Of a stretch of 64,000 nucleotides of DNA, positions 22,473 through 33,580 are shown piece after piece. The first letter of the stretch is position 1, and the number at the start of each line of letters is the position of its first letter. Origin of the DNA: Nelumbo lutea (lineage: Eukaryota; Streptophyta; Magnoliopsida; Proteales; Nelumbonaceae); the NCBI GenBank assembly GCA_022828595.1, contig JAKGHH010000008.1, positions 20,266,378 to 20,330,377 of the forward strand. The letters run 5' to 3'. The notes beneath the pieces are model-generated. The model had not been told where the DNA came from and did not search any database. It saw nothing but the letters and a program-made list of their open reading frames with translations. The translations under genes were made by a program, and so were the position numbers.

Positions 22473-22553
22473 CCTCCCTTTTCTTTTCTCTGGGAGATAG
22501 CATCCTCTTGAAGTGGTGCCTAGTTGGGCAGTAGTTCAACATATAAGTTTGAT
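22039..22553 (+). mobile_element. LTR fragment or solo LTR (Gypsy-like), about 515 bp
   Basis: Flanked by AAGAT on both sides (22034-22038, 22554-22558), splitting the RT motif of LINE B. It contains TATAAAAAGG (about 22390), a CT microsatellite (22438-22469) and AGCATCCTCTTGAAGTGGTG, which nearly matches the end of the LTR at 54.8-55.0 kb. Exact LTR ends are uncertain. Confidence 0.55.
22098..22224. mobile_element. Near-perfect foldback MITE, 127 bp
   Basis: Arms of about 46 bp differ at only a few positions; each contains TCCTTATTTTAAGGACTTAT or its complement. Flanked by TAA on both sides (22095-22097, 22225-22227), fitting a Tourist/Harbinger-type MITE. Nested in the LTR fragment, so it is one of the youngest insertions here. 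Confidence 0.8.
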
Positions 22554-23539
22554 AAGATCGTGAGATGGATTAAAGAGGCCTTTATAGATCCCATTGATCA
22601 ACATAGAGAAACTTTAGATGAAATGCACTCTCTAATCATAATCATATTGCACCAGTTTTTACTAAACCTTAATAGATTCAAAATATGTATCAAAGAGTCC
22701 CACTTTAATCTGTCATAAGCCTTTGAAAGATCTAACTTTAAAGCTATTAGCCTTCTCTGCCTTTCTTCTTCTTCATGCCATGAAATATCTCATTAGCAAC
22801 AATGATGTTATTAGACATGTACCTTTAGGCAAAGAGGCTGATTGAAATGGAGGGACACATTTATCAAGTAAAGGTCTCAAACTATTAGGTAAAAGTTTGG
22901 CAATAATCATATAAAGAACATTGCAGAGGCTAGTTGGTCTAAAATAGTAAAATCTTTAATTTGGGAAGGACAATCACATTTAGAAATCAGAACAATAAAG
23001 GTGTGATTAAGTCTTCTTAACAACTTATAAGTAAAAGACTTCTGAACAAAATTCACAATGTGTATGCTTGTGATCTCCCAAAACCTGTGATAGACCAGAG
23101 TAGAAATTCCATCATGCCCCAAAGCCTTAAGTCTCCTAGGACTCCTCATCATCAATTCAATTTCCTCCAAAGAAGGTGTCCTAGCTAGTTCCATATTCTC
23201 ATTCTCAAAATTACAGATGCAAATAAAGGATTAAGCTGCTCCAGGTTATTGCTACTTTTAGAAGAAAACAAGTTCCTATAATATGCGCAAATTTCCTCAG
23301 TAATTAATATATGATTGCTTAGCCATTGACTGTTAGTAGACTTAAACAATTCTGTTTCTTTTCCCCCTAGCCATTGTAGACAGGTGAAAAAAACATGTAC
23401 TGCCCCCAGCCTCCAACCAAATTCAACGATATTTTTGTCTCCATATATTCTCCTCCTATTCTAACACCTTGTTCCTTTGAGAGAAAACCTCATAAATTTC
23501 CTTTTATCTTTTTACCTATTAAAAATAATTCTTTTTATC

Positions 23540-25859
23540 TTTTTTTTTTTATCAGAAACACAAAAATTGATTCATTAAATTAAAATGGAGATGTACAACA
23601 AGAAGTTGTGGGCAGAAACAACAAGCCCAAGAAGAAAACCATCCCAATATTTACAAATAAGAAACACCAACATGGGGACAAGCACTAATTTGGTCTTTTC
23701 CTTTGAAGCATATCACATGTGTTAATGGAGGCACAAAACACTAGAAAGCACTGACTTTTGGAGGAATGGGTTGAGACCAAATTTGCTTAACAGGGAAAGG
23801 AGAGTGGAAGGTGGCTACAATAGAGATAAAAAAGATTGTAGGAAAGTTACCCTGTTTGATTAAGGGCCCACACTCTAGAATTTGAACCACCATCCCCCAA
23901 GACCATTGAATTCAACAAGCTAAGCAAAGCAGGAACGTTGGAAATTTTTGACTCTTTAAGATTTCTAGTAAAGCCCAATTCCAATTCAAGCCTGATTGGG
24001 AGGAGGAAGAGCTGATAAAATCACACACAAGTTTTTCTTTGAGATTGGAGAGATCAAAAAGAGAAGGAAAGACCTCGGATAAAGGGTAATCCCTGACCTA
24101 GATGTCCTCTCAAAACCTAATTCTTTGACCCAAAGCCAAGTCATACCTGATGTGAGTGAGGAACACAGGTATGACTTGGGTCAAAGAATTAGGTTTTGGG
24201 AGGATATCTAGGTCAGGGATTACCTAATTCTTTGACTCAAAGCCAAGTCATACCTGATGTGAGTGAGGAACACAGGAAGATGTCATGGATATTTCCAGGG
24301 AGCAGCCAAAGTAGCTCTATGCAAGCCAGTTCGCGTCCCACCCATTGTTTGATGGTCTATGATACTTGTTATAACTCTATGCAACAACTTCTCATTTTCT
24401 TTTAGGAATCTACATAACCATTTACTCAATAAAGTCATATTCTTCAACTTAATATTTCCAATGCCCAGTCCTCCTTCATCCTTCAGCTGCACCACCTTTT
24501 CCCATCTAAAGTGATCTTTTTTTCCCTTCCCTAGGATCCCAAAGGAAATATCTCCTAATCTTTTCAATTCTTCTTATCACTGCTTGAGGCATCCTAAAAG
24601 CCGACATGTAGTACACTGGAAGATTCGCTAGGGTGGACTTGATTAATGTAATTCTCCCTCCAATTGGAATATTTCCTTTTTCAGCTTGCTAGCCTTCTCT
24701 CAAACCTTTCCACCATTGGGGTCCAAAAACTAATCGATTTGGGGTTGCTACCAAGGGGTAATTGTAAGTAACATAGAGGCCAATTTCCTTTCTCACAACC
24801 TAATGAATTTGCCATTGCTTTCAGAACATCGTCTTCCGAATTGATACCTGCCTATAAACTTTTAGACCAATTGATTATCAAATTGGATAACCTCTCAAAG
24901 AGCTTCACTACTAACTTCAGATTTTCCACCCCATCTTTGCATTCTCCATAACAGAAAACAAGGATATCATCTGCAAACTACAAATGGGAAACCAAAATTC
25001 GATCTCTCCCTATTACCCATCCCTTAAACAACTGCAAAGAGTTGGACTTAGAGATCAGCTTTCTTAAGACCTCAGCTACCAAAATAAAGAAAAAGGGAGA
25101 GAATGGATCACCTTGTCTAAGACCTCGAAGCCCCTTGAAGAAATCAACTACCGAACCATTAACTATAACAGAATAGTGACTTGTTTGCAAACAACATCTG
25201 ACCCATTTACACCATAAGACCCCAAAACCATAACTCCTTATAATCTTAATCAAGAAATCCCAATCCACTAAATCATTGGCTTTCTCCAAGTCCAACTTGA
25301 TTGCTACTCTCTTCTTCTTTAATTTTTTCTGGGCCTCCACACATTCATTAGCAATTAAAATTTGATAAACCATTTGTTTATCTTGGATAAAAGCCCCTTG
25401 GAATTGGGAAATGAGAGAGGTTGAGCACCTTTTAAAGTCTCAAAGATAGTACCTTGGCAATTATCTTATAGGTATTAGTCACTAGGCTTATAGGTCTGAA
25501 ATCCTCTGGCTAAGTAGCATTTTTCTTCTTTGGGATCAAGGCTAAGAAGTTTGAATTCATCCCCAGGCTGATTATTCCCCTTTTGTGGAACTCCTAAAAA
25601 CTTTAATCAAAGCATCTTTACTTATCTCCCAACAATTTTGATAGAAAGCCATTGTAAATCCATCAGGCCCGGGAGCCTTAGATCTATCCAGAGAGAAAAC
25701 TGCTTCCCTAATTTCAACCTCCTCAAACCTTTTCCCCAAGATTTCCACTTGATTATCTTCCAAACAAGCTCAATCAAGCCATCTAATGACCACCTCTCAT
25801 ACGAGCAAGGAAGTGACTCAAGGAAGAGTAATTGACTATCCTAAAATTTAAGCTTTCTT
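23540..25859 (-). pseudogene. LINE C, 3' part: RT and zf-RVT
   Basis: The poly(A) end is the T-run at 23539-23550. The minus strand shows zf-RVT/thumb (24283-24567: KDEGGLGIGNIKLKN), RT palm (24978-25373: DLEKANDLVDWDFL, RGLRQGDPFSPFFFILVAE) and RT start (25572-25763: SKAPGPDGFTMAFY). It ends where LINE D inserted (18-bp duplication) and continues at 33581-34440. Frameshifts and a long inverted duplication (24085-24276) have destroyed it. Confidence 0.8.
24085..24276. repeat. Inverted duplication (about 62-bp arms) followed by a direct copy
   Basis: Left arm 24085-24149 and right arm about 24166-24224 are inverted copies (CCTAATTCTTTGACCCAAAG against CTTTGGGTCAAAGAATTAGG, allowing a small gap) around a spacer GTGAGTGAGGAACA. 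Then 24223-24276 repeats 24115-24168 directly. This looks like template switching during copying of LINE C. Confidence 0.75.
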
Positions 25860-26059
25860 TTATTTATTTTTGATAAATGATTGAAAATTTATTCATGATA
25901 ATCAGAATGATATTACAATACTGCCTTCCCAAAGGAGAGGCACAAGCTGGTACCTCTCCACAACAACAACAAAGTATACCTCAGACTAGGAAACGAAAGT
26001 TTACAGCGCTGCCCAGAATAAATGTTCCCTTGATACCCCTTGTTTAGCTAACCCATCCG

Positions 26060-26476
26060 CTATGGTATTAGCTGTTCTATCCACCCACTGAAGGCAGTAT
26101 TAGCTAACCCATCCGCTATGGTATTAGCTTTCCTCATAAGATCCTTGTAGCACCAAATAACTGAAGCTGGGTTTTTTAACCAACCCACAACGACTCTGGA
26201 GTCTCCTTCAATAAGCAAATTCTGAACTCCTAACTGGTTTGCAATCTGAATACCTTGTACTGCCGCTAGAAGCTCAGCTCTAATAGAGTCTCCTATACCC
26301 ATGGAGCCTGAGAATAAAGCTAATACATTACTATCTTTATCTCTCAGCACCTCACCTATCCCTGATGGATCCAAATTTCCTTGGCTGCTACCATCAAAGT
26401 TCAGCTTTGTCCAGTCTTCTGAAGGAGGCACCCACACAGCTGGTACCCTGTTCTTCCTATTACTGCTACTAGCCAC
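26060..26476 (-). pseudogene. LINE D RNase H domain
   Basis: Contains TKLNFDGSSQGN (first catalytic Asp), IRAELLAAVQGI (Glu) and LLIEGDSRVVVGWL (Asp), the order of an RNase HI fold, ending near KANTIADGLAN. It is separated from the upstream zf-RVT frame by a stop codon directly after the residues WRN. A small direct repeat (GCTAACCCATCCGCTATGG, twice at 26047-26125) lies at its 3' end. Confidence 0.85.
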
Positions 26477-26482
26477 AGCAAT

Positions 26483-27288
26483 TCAGTTCCTCCAAATGTC
26501 ATCAAAGGAATATGTTTTAAAGGAGTCCAATGATCTCAACCAATGGATTGCCCTGGTCAAAATGCAATCCTTTACGTTCTGAATATTCCTCTCCTCTTGG
26601 AAAATCCTCACATTTCTTTCTTCCCAAATTGTCCACAAAGCAGTAGCTCTAATGCACCTCCACATTGTTTTACCAATTTTTGTGGGCCACACAAAGAAGG
26701 AAGGGTCAAAGATCTGATCTATGACTGTGATCAAACTCCATCTGCAACCAAACAAAGCAAAGATCCAACCCCAAATGGCAACAGAAAAAGAACAGGTTAA
26801 AAGTAAGTGAGAGCAATCCTCACCATTAGCCCTGCAAAATACACACCAATTAGGAGACAGACACATGGAAGGCCTTCTCTTCTGTAATAAGTTTGAAGTG
26901 TTGATTTTCTTATAGAACACCTTCAGCAGAAAATAATAATTTTAGGAGGAACAGGTTTAGACCAAATCTCCTTAGCTGGGAAACCCACTTGTTCTGAGGG
27001 AGAGCAAAGGGACTTAAAGAAAGAAGCACATGTGAAATAGCCTTTTGGATTAGGGGACCAAAGTCTCACATCAGATCTTAAAGGGTCCAAAAAAACACTT
27101 TCAAGTAGTGACAAAAGGTCTGAGACACAAGAGAGTTCATGATCCCTCAAGCCCCTACAAAACCCAAAGTCCCAATTTAGAGAGGATGGAGAAGCAGATG
27201 TTGGAAGAAAGTGAGAGATTGTTTTACCCTTGTAGCAAGAAAGGGAATAGTGAGAAGGGAAACTGTCCTTAAGGGCAGAATTGCCCAC
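26483..27288 (-). pseudogene. LINE D zf-RVT region
   Basis: Two frames (27288-26923 and 26920-26483) cover the zinc-binding reverse-transcriptase domain: KGYFTCASFFKSL, WSKPVPPKI, CVFCRANGEDCSHLLLTCSF (the C-C-H-C pattern) and ALWTIWEERNVRIFQEE. One frameshift lies near 26920. Confidence 0.85.
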
Positions 27289-27300
27289 CCATATGTCTTC

Positions 27301-29067
27301 CTAGAACAAAACAGAAGTACCAGAATTGACGTCATACCTGATACAGTTGAGGAAAAAAGGGAGAATACTCTGAATTGCTTTCCAAGGAGTTGCCAATGTG
27401 GCTCGGCGTGATACACCAGCATCCCATCCATTTCCTGAGCTGCCATGTATACTATTTATCACCTCATGCCATAGTCTCTTTAGTTCTAAGGGCCATCTCC
27501 ACAACCATTTACCTAGGAGTGCTTTATTCTTCAAAACTAAGTTCCTCAATCCCAACCCACCCTCCTCTTTCCTTCTATACACTATTCCCCAATTTATTAA
27601 GTGATCATTTTTTTCCTCCCCTTGCTCCCAAAGAAAATTTCTCATTAATTTCTCCAACTTCTTGGCCTCCCTAACAGGAATCCTAAACATAGAGAAGTAA
27701 TAAATCGGCAGATTTGCTAAGGAAGCTTTCAGTAAAGTAACTCTACCCCCTAAAGAAATATAGTTCATTTTCCACGAGGCTAACCTTTTCTCAAACTTTT
27801 CCAGAACCGGAGCCCAAAAGGTGCTCTCCTTAGGGTTGGCTCCTAGAGGAAGACCTAAATACTGTAAGGGCAAAGAGGAAATGGGACAACCTAGATACTT
27901 AGCCACTAACTCAATAGTCCTCTCATCCAGATTCACACCCACCACACAACTCTTTTCCATGTTTATTCTAAGATTTGATACTCTCTCAAAGCACTTAATC
28001 AAAGATTTGAGATTACTAATTATTCTCCTATCACCCCCTTCACAAAAGATTATTAGGTCATCAACAAACTGTAAGTGGGTCACCTTAATCCCGTTCCTTC
28101 CTATCCTCCAACCTCTCACTATACCTTCCATGTCTGCCTTAGAGATCAAAATACTGAAAACATCTGCAACTAGGGTAAAGAGGAAAGGGGAAAGGGGGAA
28201 GGGGAAAGGGGAAAGGGGGTCACCTTGCCTTATCCCTCTAAAAGTTGGGAAGAACTCCTTGATTACCCCATTAACCAAGATCAAAAAGTGGCAAGAACTT
28301 ATGCAGCCCTTTATCCAATTACACCATCTAACTCCAAACCCACAACACCCTAGGACCTCTAATAAGAAACTCCGATCCACAAGATCATAGGCCTTCTCTA
28401 AATCCAGCTTACAAACAAAACCTTGCTTTTTGAACTTTCTCATATCCTCCACACATTCATTAGCTATTAGAATCTGATCTGTTATTTGTCTCCCTTGCAC
28501 CAATGCTCCTTGGGCTTGACTAATGATGGAGGGTAGCACTGCTTTAATCATTAAAGATAACACTTTAGCCAGGATTTTGTAAATGCTAGTCACCAAACTG
28601 ATCGGCCTAAAATCTTTAGGATTTTTTGCTTCTTTATTCTTAGGGATTAGAGCTATGAAAGTAGCATTAACTCTAGGGCTTACTTTGTTATTATCCTCAA
28701 ATTCCTTAAACACAGCACAAAGGTCTTCTCTTACCACATTCCAGCAGTTTTGATAAAAAGCCATGGTGAAGCCATCCGGCCTAGGGGTTTTGGATCTGTC
28801 CATTGAAAATATTGCATGCCTAATTTCCTCTTCTTCAAAACTTCTCTCTAACCAGATTGCTTGCTCTTCAGACAGCGTGGGCAAATCTAGACCTTCCATC
28901 CTTAGTCTATTATTCAATGGCTTCCCTGCAATTGATTTAAAGTGATCCACCAACACTTTTGCTATTTCATCTTGATTTGTGACTTCCTCCCCATCCACTT
29001 CTAATTTGGCCACAGTTTTTTCTCCTCCTCCCATTAGCCAATGCATGGAAAAATTTTGTATTTCCAT
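27301..29067 (-). pseudogene. LINE D reverse transcriptase, 588-codon open frame
   Basis: An uninterrupted frame carrying SKTPRPDGFTMAFYQN, NATFIALIPK, RPISLVTSIYKILAKVL, QGRQITDQILIANE, CKLDLEKAYDLVD, GIRQGDPLSP and the catalytic box LQFVDDLIIF (two Asp kept), then LGLPLGANP and GRVTLLKASLANLPIYY. Directly after QGDPLSP an in-frame expansion (FPFPLSPF) comes from a GGGGAAA purine minisatellite (about 28176-28220). It is truncated upstream by the frame change at the 161-bp duplication, so it lacks the endonuclease in the same frame. Confidence 0.9.
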
Positions 29068-29249
29068 CCTCTTCTTTGATCCATTTGTGCAATTGATTTA
29101 AAGTGATCTACCAACACTTTTGCTATTTCATCTTGATTTGTGACTTCCTCCCCATCCACTTCTAATTTGGCCACAGTTTTTTCTTCTCCTCCCATTAGCC
29201 AACGCGTGGAAAATTTTTGTATTTCCATCCCCTTCTTTGATCCATTTGT
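28928..29249. repeat. 161-bp tandem duplication in LINE D
   Basis: GCAATTGATTTAAAGTGATC occurs at 28928 and again at 29089, and the following about 160 bases repeat with few changes. 161 is not a multiple of three, so the duplication shifts the frame between endonuclease and reverse transcriptase. Confidence 0.85.
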
Positions 29250-29342
29250 GTCTTGACTTTTGCCTCTAGGAAATCTCTTCTCTAAGAAGAACTTCATTCA
29301 ATTCCTTTTTTAAGCTACTTCTCAAAATCCTTTCTTGCTCAT

Positions 29343-30141
29343 TCATAATTCTTCATTCCACCACTCACCAACGTTCCGTTCAAAGTCCAGATGAGTCAGC
29401 CACATGTTCTCAAATCTAAAGGGTTGTGATTTAAAGCCTAGAATTTCTTGACCTAATAATATAGGGCAGTGATTAGATGTAACTCTAGGAAGGGTTCTAC
29501 CCACCAAATTCCTCCAATGGTCCTCCCACTCTACATTAAAAAGGAATCTATCAAGTTTGGAGCAAAGGGGGTTTTCTTGGAAATTGAACCATGTAAAATT
29601 AGCTTGTAGAAGGGGTAATTCCTTTAGCCCACAGGTGTTAATTAATTCATTGAAATTTCTCATGCTTATAGTAATCGATCTTTGGGGATTATTTGATTCA
29701 TTACAAAACCTGATTACATTGAAATCCCCCCAGGCACCATGGTCCATCCCACAAGCCTTGAATTCCATACAACTCCCACATTTCCTTCCTTTCTCTATAA
29801 CCATTTGGCCTGTAGAAATTAGTTAACAACCAAATGAATCCATCTTCCACATTTCTGAATTTTAAAGACACAGAGAATCTCCCTATAAGCTCTTCCACGG
29901 ATTCTACAACATCCTCCCTCCACAAGGTCACTATCCCTCCCGAGGCTCCCCATGAGGGAGCTAAAGTCCAGCACACTCCTCTTGATTTCCACACACTTCT
30001 GACCCATCTTCTCTCCAAATTTGCCAACTTGGTTTCTTGTAACACGACTATATCAGGCTTCTCTCTTCTCAGCAGGTCTTTAATTGCCCTTCTCTTTCTT
30101 GCACTACCTAGCCCTCTCACATTCCAATTAATGATTTTCAT
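29343..30141 (-). pseudogene. LINE D endonuclease (APE-like), frameshifted
   Basis: Starts MKIINWNVRGLGSARKRRAI and continues with IVVLQETKL (catalytic Glu region); a frameshift near 29740 moves to a second frame with WGDFNVIRF (normally GGDFN) and SNHCPILL (the SDH-type motif). All the usual AP-endonuclease blocks are present over two frames. It is the start of LINE ORF2. Confidence 0.85.
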
Positions 30142-30461
30142 AGTAAAACTCCTTTCAAACGCCCCTTACTAACCCGGTCCCATCTCACAAAGAACCCTTC
30201 CTTCTCTCTCCCCTTCCACTAAACTCGATATCACCCTCTATATCTGATATTAGTCTCTCCACTTCTGATCTCTTTTTCTTTCTCCTTCTCACATTCCCCT
30301 CTATCTTTTTAGCCGACCCACTGCCTTCACCCACCTCCCCCCTAGCCTAGAACTTCTGTAACTCTCCTTGTTCTGAAAATTTGCTTCAGGTTCCCTATCA
30401 TCTAACCCCTCCTCCTTTGCTTTATACTCCAATAATGCACAGATTTGCTCCCATATTTTTT

Positions 30462-33400
30462 CTAACTCTTCCTCCCGCTTCTTCTTAACTCCAACTCTCC
30501 CTCACTCCTCTCACCTTCACCATTGCTAAGCTCTCTGTTTTCCTCCTCGCCTAAAGATTCCTTTCGGAATACTGGAGTATCTGTTTCAACCACAGGAAAA
30601 GCATCAGTAACTAAAATCGAATTGACAAAATTACCTTCATTGTTGGGAACCAAATGAGCTTGTTCCAAGGGAACAGGACCGACATAGGGAGGCAAGTCTA
30701 ATCTTATCTCCTGTGGTCTGATCTGCTTAGGAGAATTTTCATGGGAGATCAACAACTTGTCAACTTCCGCATCTGAGTTAGTCTTCCAATGCTGTCTGGC
30801 TTTAGGCGATACCATACAGAGCAATCCGGTAGAGTTTTTTCTTTCCAAACCCATAACCTGTTCTCCCTGGGCTAAGAAGTTAATCTCCCTTGCAGGTATA
30901 GACAGAACCTGAGTCCCAACTGTAGATGCTTTCTGCCATTCCATCATACTCTTCAGGTCTCCCTCAAAACTTTGAGAATCATTTCCCTCCTCCTGAAATA
31001 ATACTTCCGTACGAAAGTTATCTTCTTCATAAGTGTCCTTTGATCTGCTGAGATCGATGCTACCTAGACTCTCAGAATCATCCGATTCAGAATCGCTCAA
31101 ATATTCATTCTCAGAGAGCTCCCTCCTTCTTTCCTCTAAATCTCTTCATTTAACACACCTTGGATTACGCTTTTCTGGCGACGACTTCTCTAATCTTACC
31201 GTCGGAATCCATTGTTTCGAAGCTCTAGTATGCGCCGAGTTCAGTCTTCCCGCTGCTCGGTCTGTTCACTTGAAGAAGAAGAAGATAGATGGTAATAACC
31301 ATCTATCAAAGGCACATGCTTAGTCATGCGCCCTTTTAAGTAATTAGCTTTTGGGTTGGGCCCCTGGAATGGGCTTCCTGTTTCCACCTGACCCGCCTTA
31401 AGTGGGTCTGATTTTTGCGGCCCATTTAAAGCCTCCGCCCTTGATCTTTTAGGGCCTTCTTTAAAGAGCCCAATACCCCCTACTTCCGATTTAGCCGGCC
31501 CAACTTTTAGAGTTCTGGGCCCACCAAACCTCTTTTTATCTTTTTCCCCTTGGCCCGACTGTTTGATCTCCCCATTTTCAGCATAACCTCCTAACTTTTA
31601 CTGGCCTTCTCGCAGAATATCATTTGTAATAGGCGCCACTTGTAACTGCATGGGCATAAGATTTGTCAGCGGCCCAGCAGCTAGCTTGTTGCGCACGTTT
31701 CAAACTCTCCATCTTCTGCAAGTCTTTTGAACTTCCCAAGTTTTGTTCGCTCTTTTTGTATAACTTTCCTTCCTTTGCAGGTCCTCCAATCCTTTGCTGC
31801 CATGCAAGACTTCATCTTCAACCTTTGCATCTTCCTTCTTCCTATCTTCCCTCCACAGTTCGGCTTCCATGGAGGAAGCCAACCACACCTCCATGAAAGC
31901 ACCTTCCACCTTCACATTCACTTTCCTAGGAATATCCTTGGGCTTGACTCCATTCAACAGGATAGCTGCAGACCTGAGATCTCCCCAGAATACACCCTCG
32001 AATTTCGCTCCACACATCACTGCTATCGCTTCTGCAACTTCATCTTTCCAAAGTTGGAAAGGTAAACCCACGATACGCACTACCACCCCATTTGAGATCA
32101 TAGTTGTCAAGGCGCCCTTTGAGGCTCGCCTCGCCTAATCTTCAAGCAGTTTTGTACTATGTATTGTAAAATACTTTTTTATTCTTTATTTTTGACATTA
32201 TAATTATAAAATAGGCACTATTAAACTAAAATATTCATTTCGTGTGTTTATATACTAATTTCATTTTATTATTTTCTTATTTGTTAGGGTTTAATCAATA
32301 CAAACATTGCTAAATGCTGTATTGAACCCTCAAAGACTTTAAAACCTGAACTAATAAGGAAGAACTTAAAATTTTGTCTACTACTACTACTACTACTACT
32401 ATTTCTTTTCTTCTTTTCCTATAACAAAAATAAGGGTTCAGCCCCTATATTTTTTGAATATTATTTTCCTTCTTTTTTTTTCTTTTCATGAATTTGTTGA
32501 TTTTCTATACTTTAACATGAACTCTATACTTTTCTTATGAAAATTATGAATAATTATTAAGGAAATATGGCTATGGTACCTAGGGAACTACCCTAGGATC
32601 TATGTTTTCTATATAAAAAAATCCAACGCCTAGGTGACACCTAGGTGCCCGTCTAGTCAACTAGGTGACAAGGCGCCCCCCTGACGCCCAGCCTCGCCTT
32701 GGCGCCTTGAAAACTATGTTTGAGATCAAGAATACCTTTGAGTTGGAAGAAGGGGACCACCTGAAGATATAAATCGAGCCAAAATCATCCTATAGACATA
32801 CAGCTTCAACTTCTACTCTGTTTTCAAGTGGATCCAGCAGGGCTTTACATGTGTCAAAGGGTGTAAGGGTATATTCTGTTCTCAACTTTAAGTGTTTTGT
32901 AAAAGTACCCACAATTTCCTTCCATCCTCTAGATGGTTTATCTATTTTGACAATCAGCTTCCTTGTCCAATCTCCTCTTTCAGCTGTTACTAACAGAGCT
33001 GCGTTAGTTCCAGTTTGCACCAAGGTAGAGGCACATTGCCTAGGAGATTCAATATTGACTACTGTTCTTGAAAACTCCTCTTCTTCCTTCTTCTTTTCTG
33101 AGCCTATTTTCTTTTCTGCTTTAACTCTTGATGCAAATTCCTTCAGAGCTCTTACTATCTCCATCCACCCCTGACTCTTTTTTCCTTCAGGTAAACAGAC
33201 CAGTTGTTTCCTATTCTTGTCAAAAATCTCCGAGAGCGCTATGAATGACCCCTTATGATTTCTTCTGCATTCTACCAGATATCTTCTTCCCACCTTCGTG
33301 GTGAGCTCTTTCCAGCTTCTCTCCTTTCCTCTTGCACTTGCTTTTGCTATAAAATCTGCGAACCATTCTAGCACGTCCAGACCAACCAATGGTACTAAAG

Positions 33401-33524
33401 CCTTCTTATCTTCCCTGATTTTCATACTGGTCTGTCCTCTGATTTTTAGTTCCTCCATCAGAAAGCTTTTCGCCTCCACCTTTAGAAATCTTCTCCACTG
33501 ATTGGCCTCCACAAAGTTCCCCAT
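30462..33524 (-). pseudogene. LINE D ORF1 (gag-like), interrupted by a MITE
   Basis: First part 33524-32790 (244 codons) has a basic, Lys/Glu-rich body and GDWTRKLIVKIDKPSRGWKE; second part 32110-31700 has GVVVRIVGLPFQLWKDEV, like the DUF4283 region of plant LINE ORF1 proteins; third part 31100-30462 is acidic (SDSESDDSESLGSID). ORF1 binds element RNA. The MITE at 32100-32718 splits it; additional stops lie between the parts. Confidence 0.7.
32100..32718. mobile_element. GGCG-rich MITE, about 619 bp, inside LINE D ORF1
   Basis: Ends ATAGTTGTCAAGGCGCC and GGCGCCTTGAAAACTATG are inverted repeats. Flanks TTTGAGATC (32091-32099, 32719-32727) form a 9- to 10-bp duplication. The interior is AT-rich. 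Ends resemble the element at 61628-62207 in being GGCG/CGCC-rich, but the TSD length suggests Mutator or hAT. Confidence 0.8.
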
Positions 33525-33580
33525 TCTCCCTATTGTTGTACTAATCCTACTTTCAATTTAGAAAATCAACTCTTTCCTCT

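Larger units (their letters stand above)
19357..23539 (-). pseudogene. LINE B: L1-type LINE, antisense, decayed, with RNase H
   Basis: Starting from its poly(A) end (T-run 19357-19376) the minus strand carries RNase H (19469-19860: SELVTIWKG, IIGNRAAHEIA), a zf-RVT-like part (20619-20945), RT palm (21770-22021: RDPLFPYFFILAMEGLSR) and RT N-terminal part (22907-23194: ALGHDGIS, YHRFWEI; then ITEEICAYYRNLFSS near 23270). Frames are broken by stops and by a MITE at 21207, an LTR fragment at 22039, and LINE C at its right edge. The endonuclease was not found. Confidence 0.75.
25860..33580 (-). mobile_element. LINE D: full-length L1-type LINE with 18-bp target duplications
   Basis: The perfect 18-bp repeat TAAAATTTAAGCTTTCTT flanks it at 25842-25859 and 33581-33598. 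In minus-strand order: ORF1 (33524 to about 30462, split by a 619-bp MITE), endonuclease (30141-29343), reverse transcriptase (29250-27301), zf-RVT (27288-26483), RNase H (26476-26060), then a tail resembling TTTATCAAAAATAAATAAAAG read toward 25860. It lies antisense in intron 1 of the BAG6-like gene and inside LINE C. Frameshifts, a 161-bp duplication and a stop before RNase H make it inactive. Confidence 0.9.
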
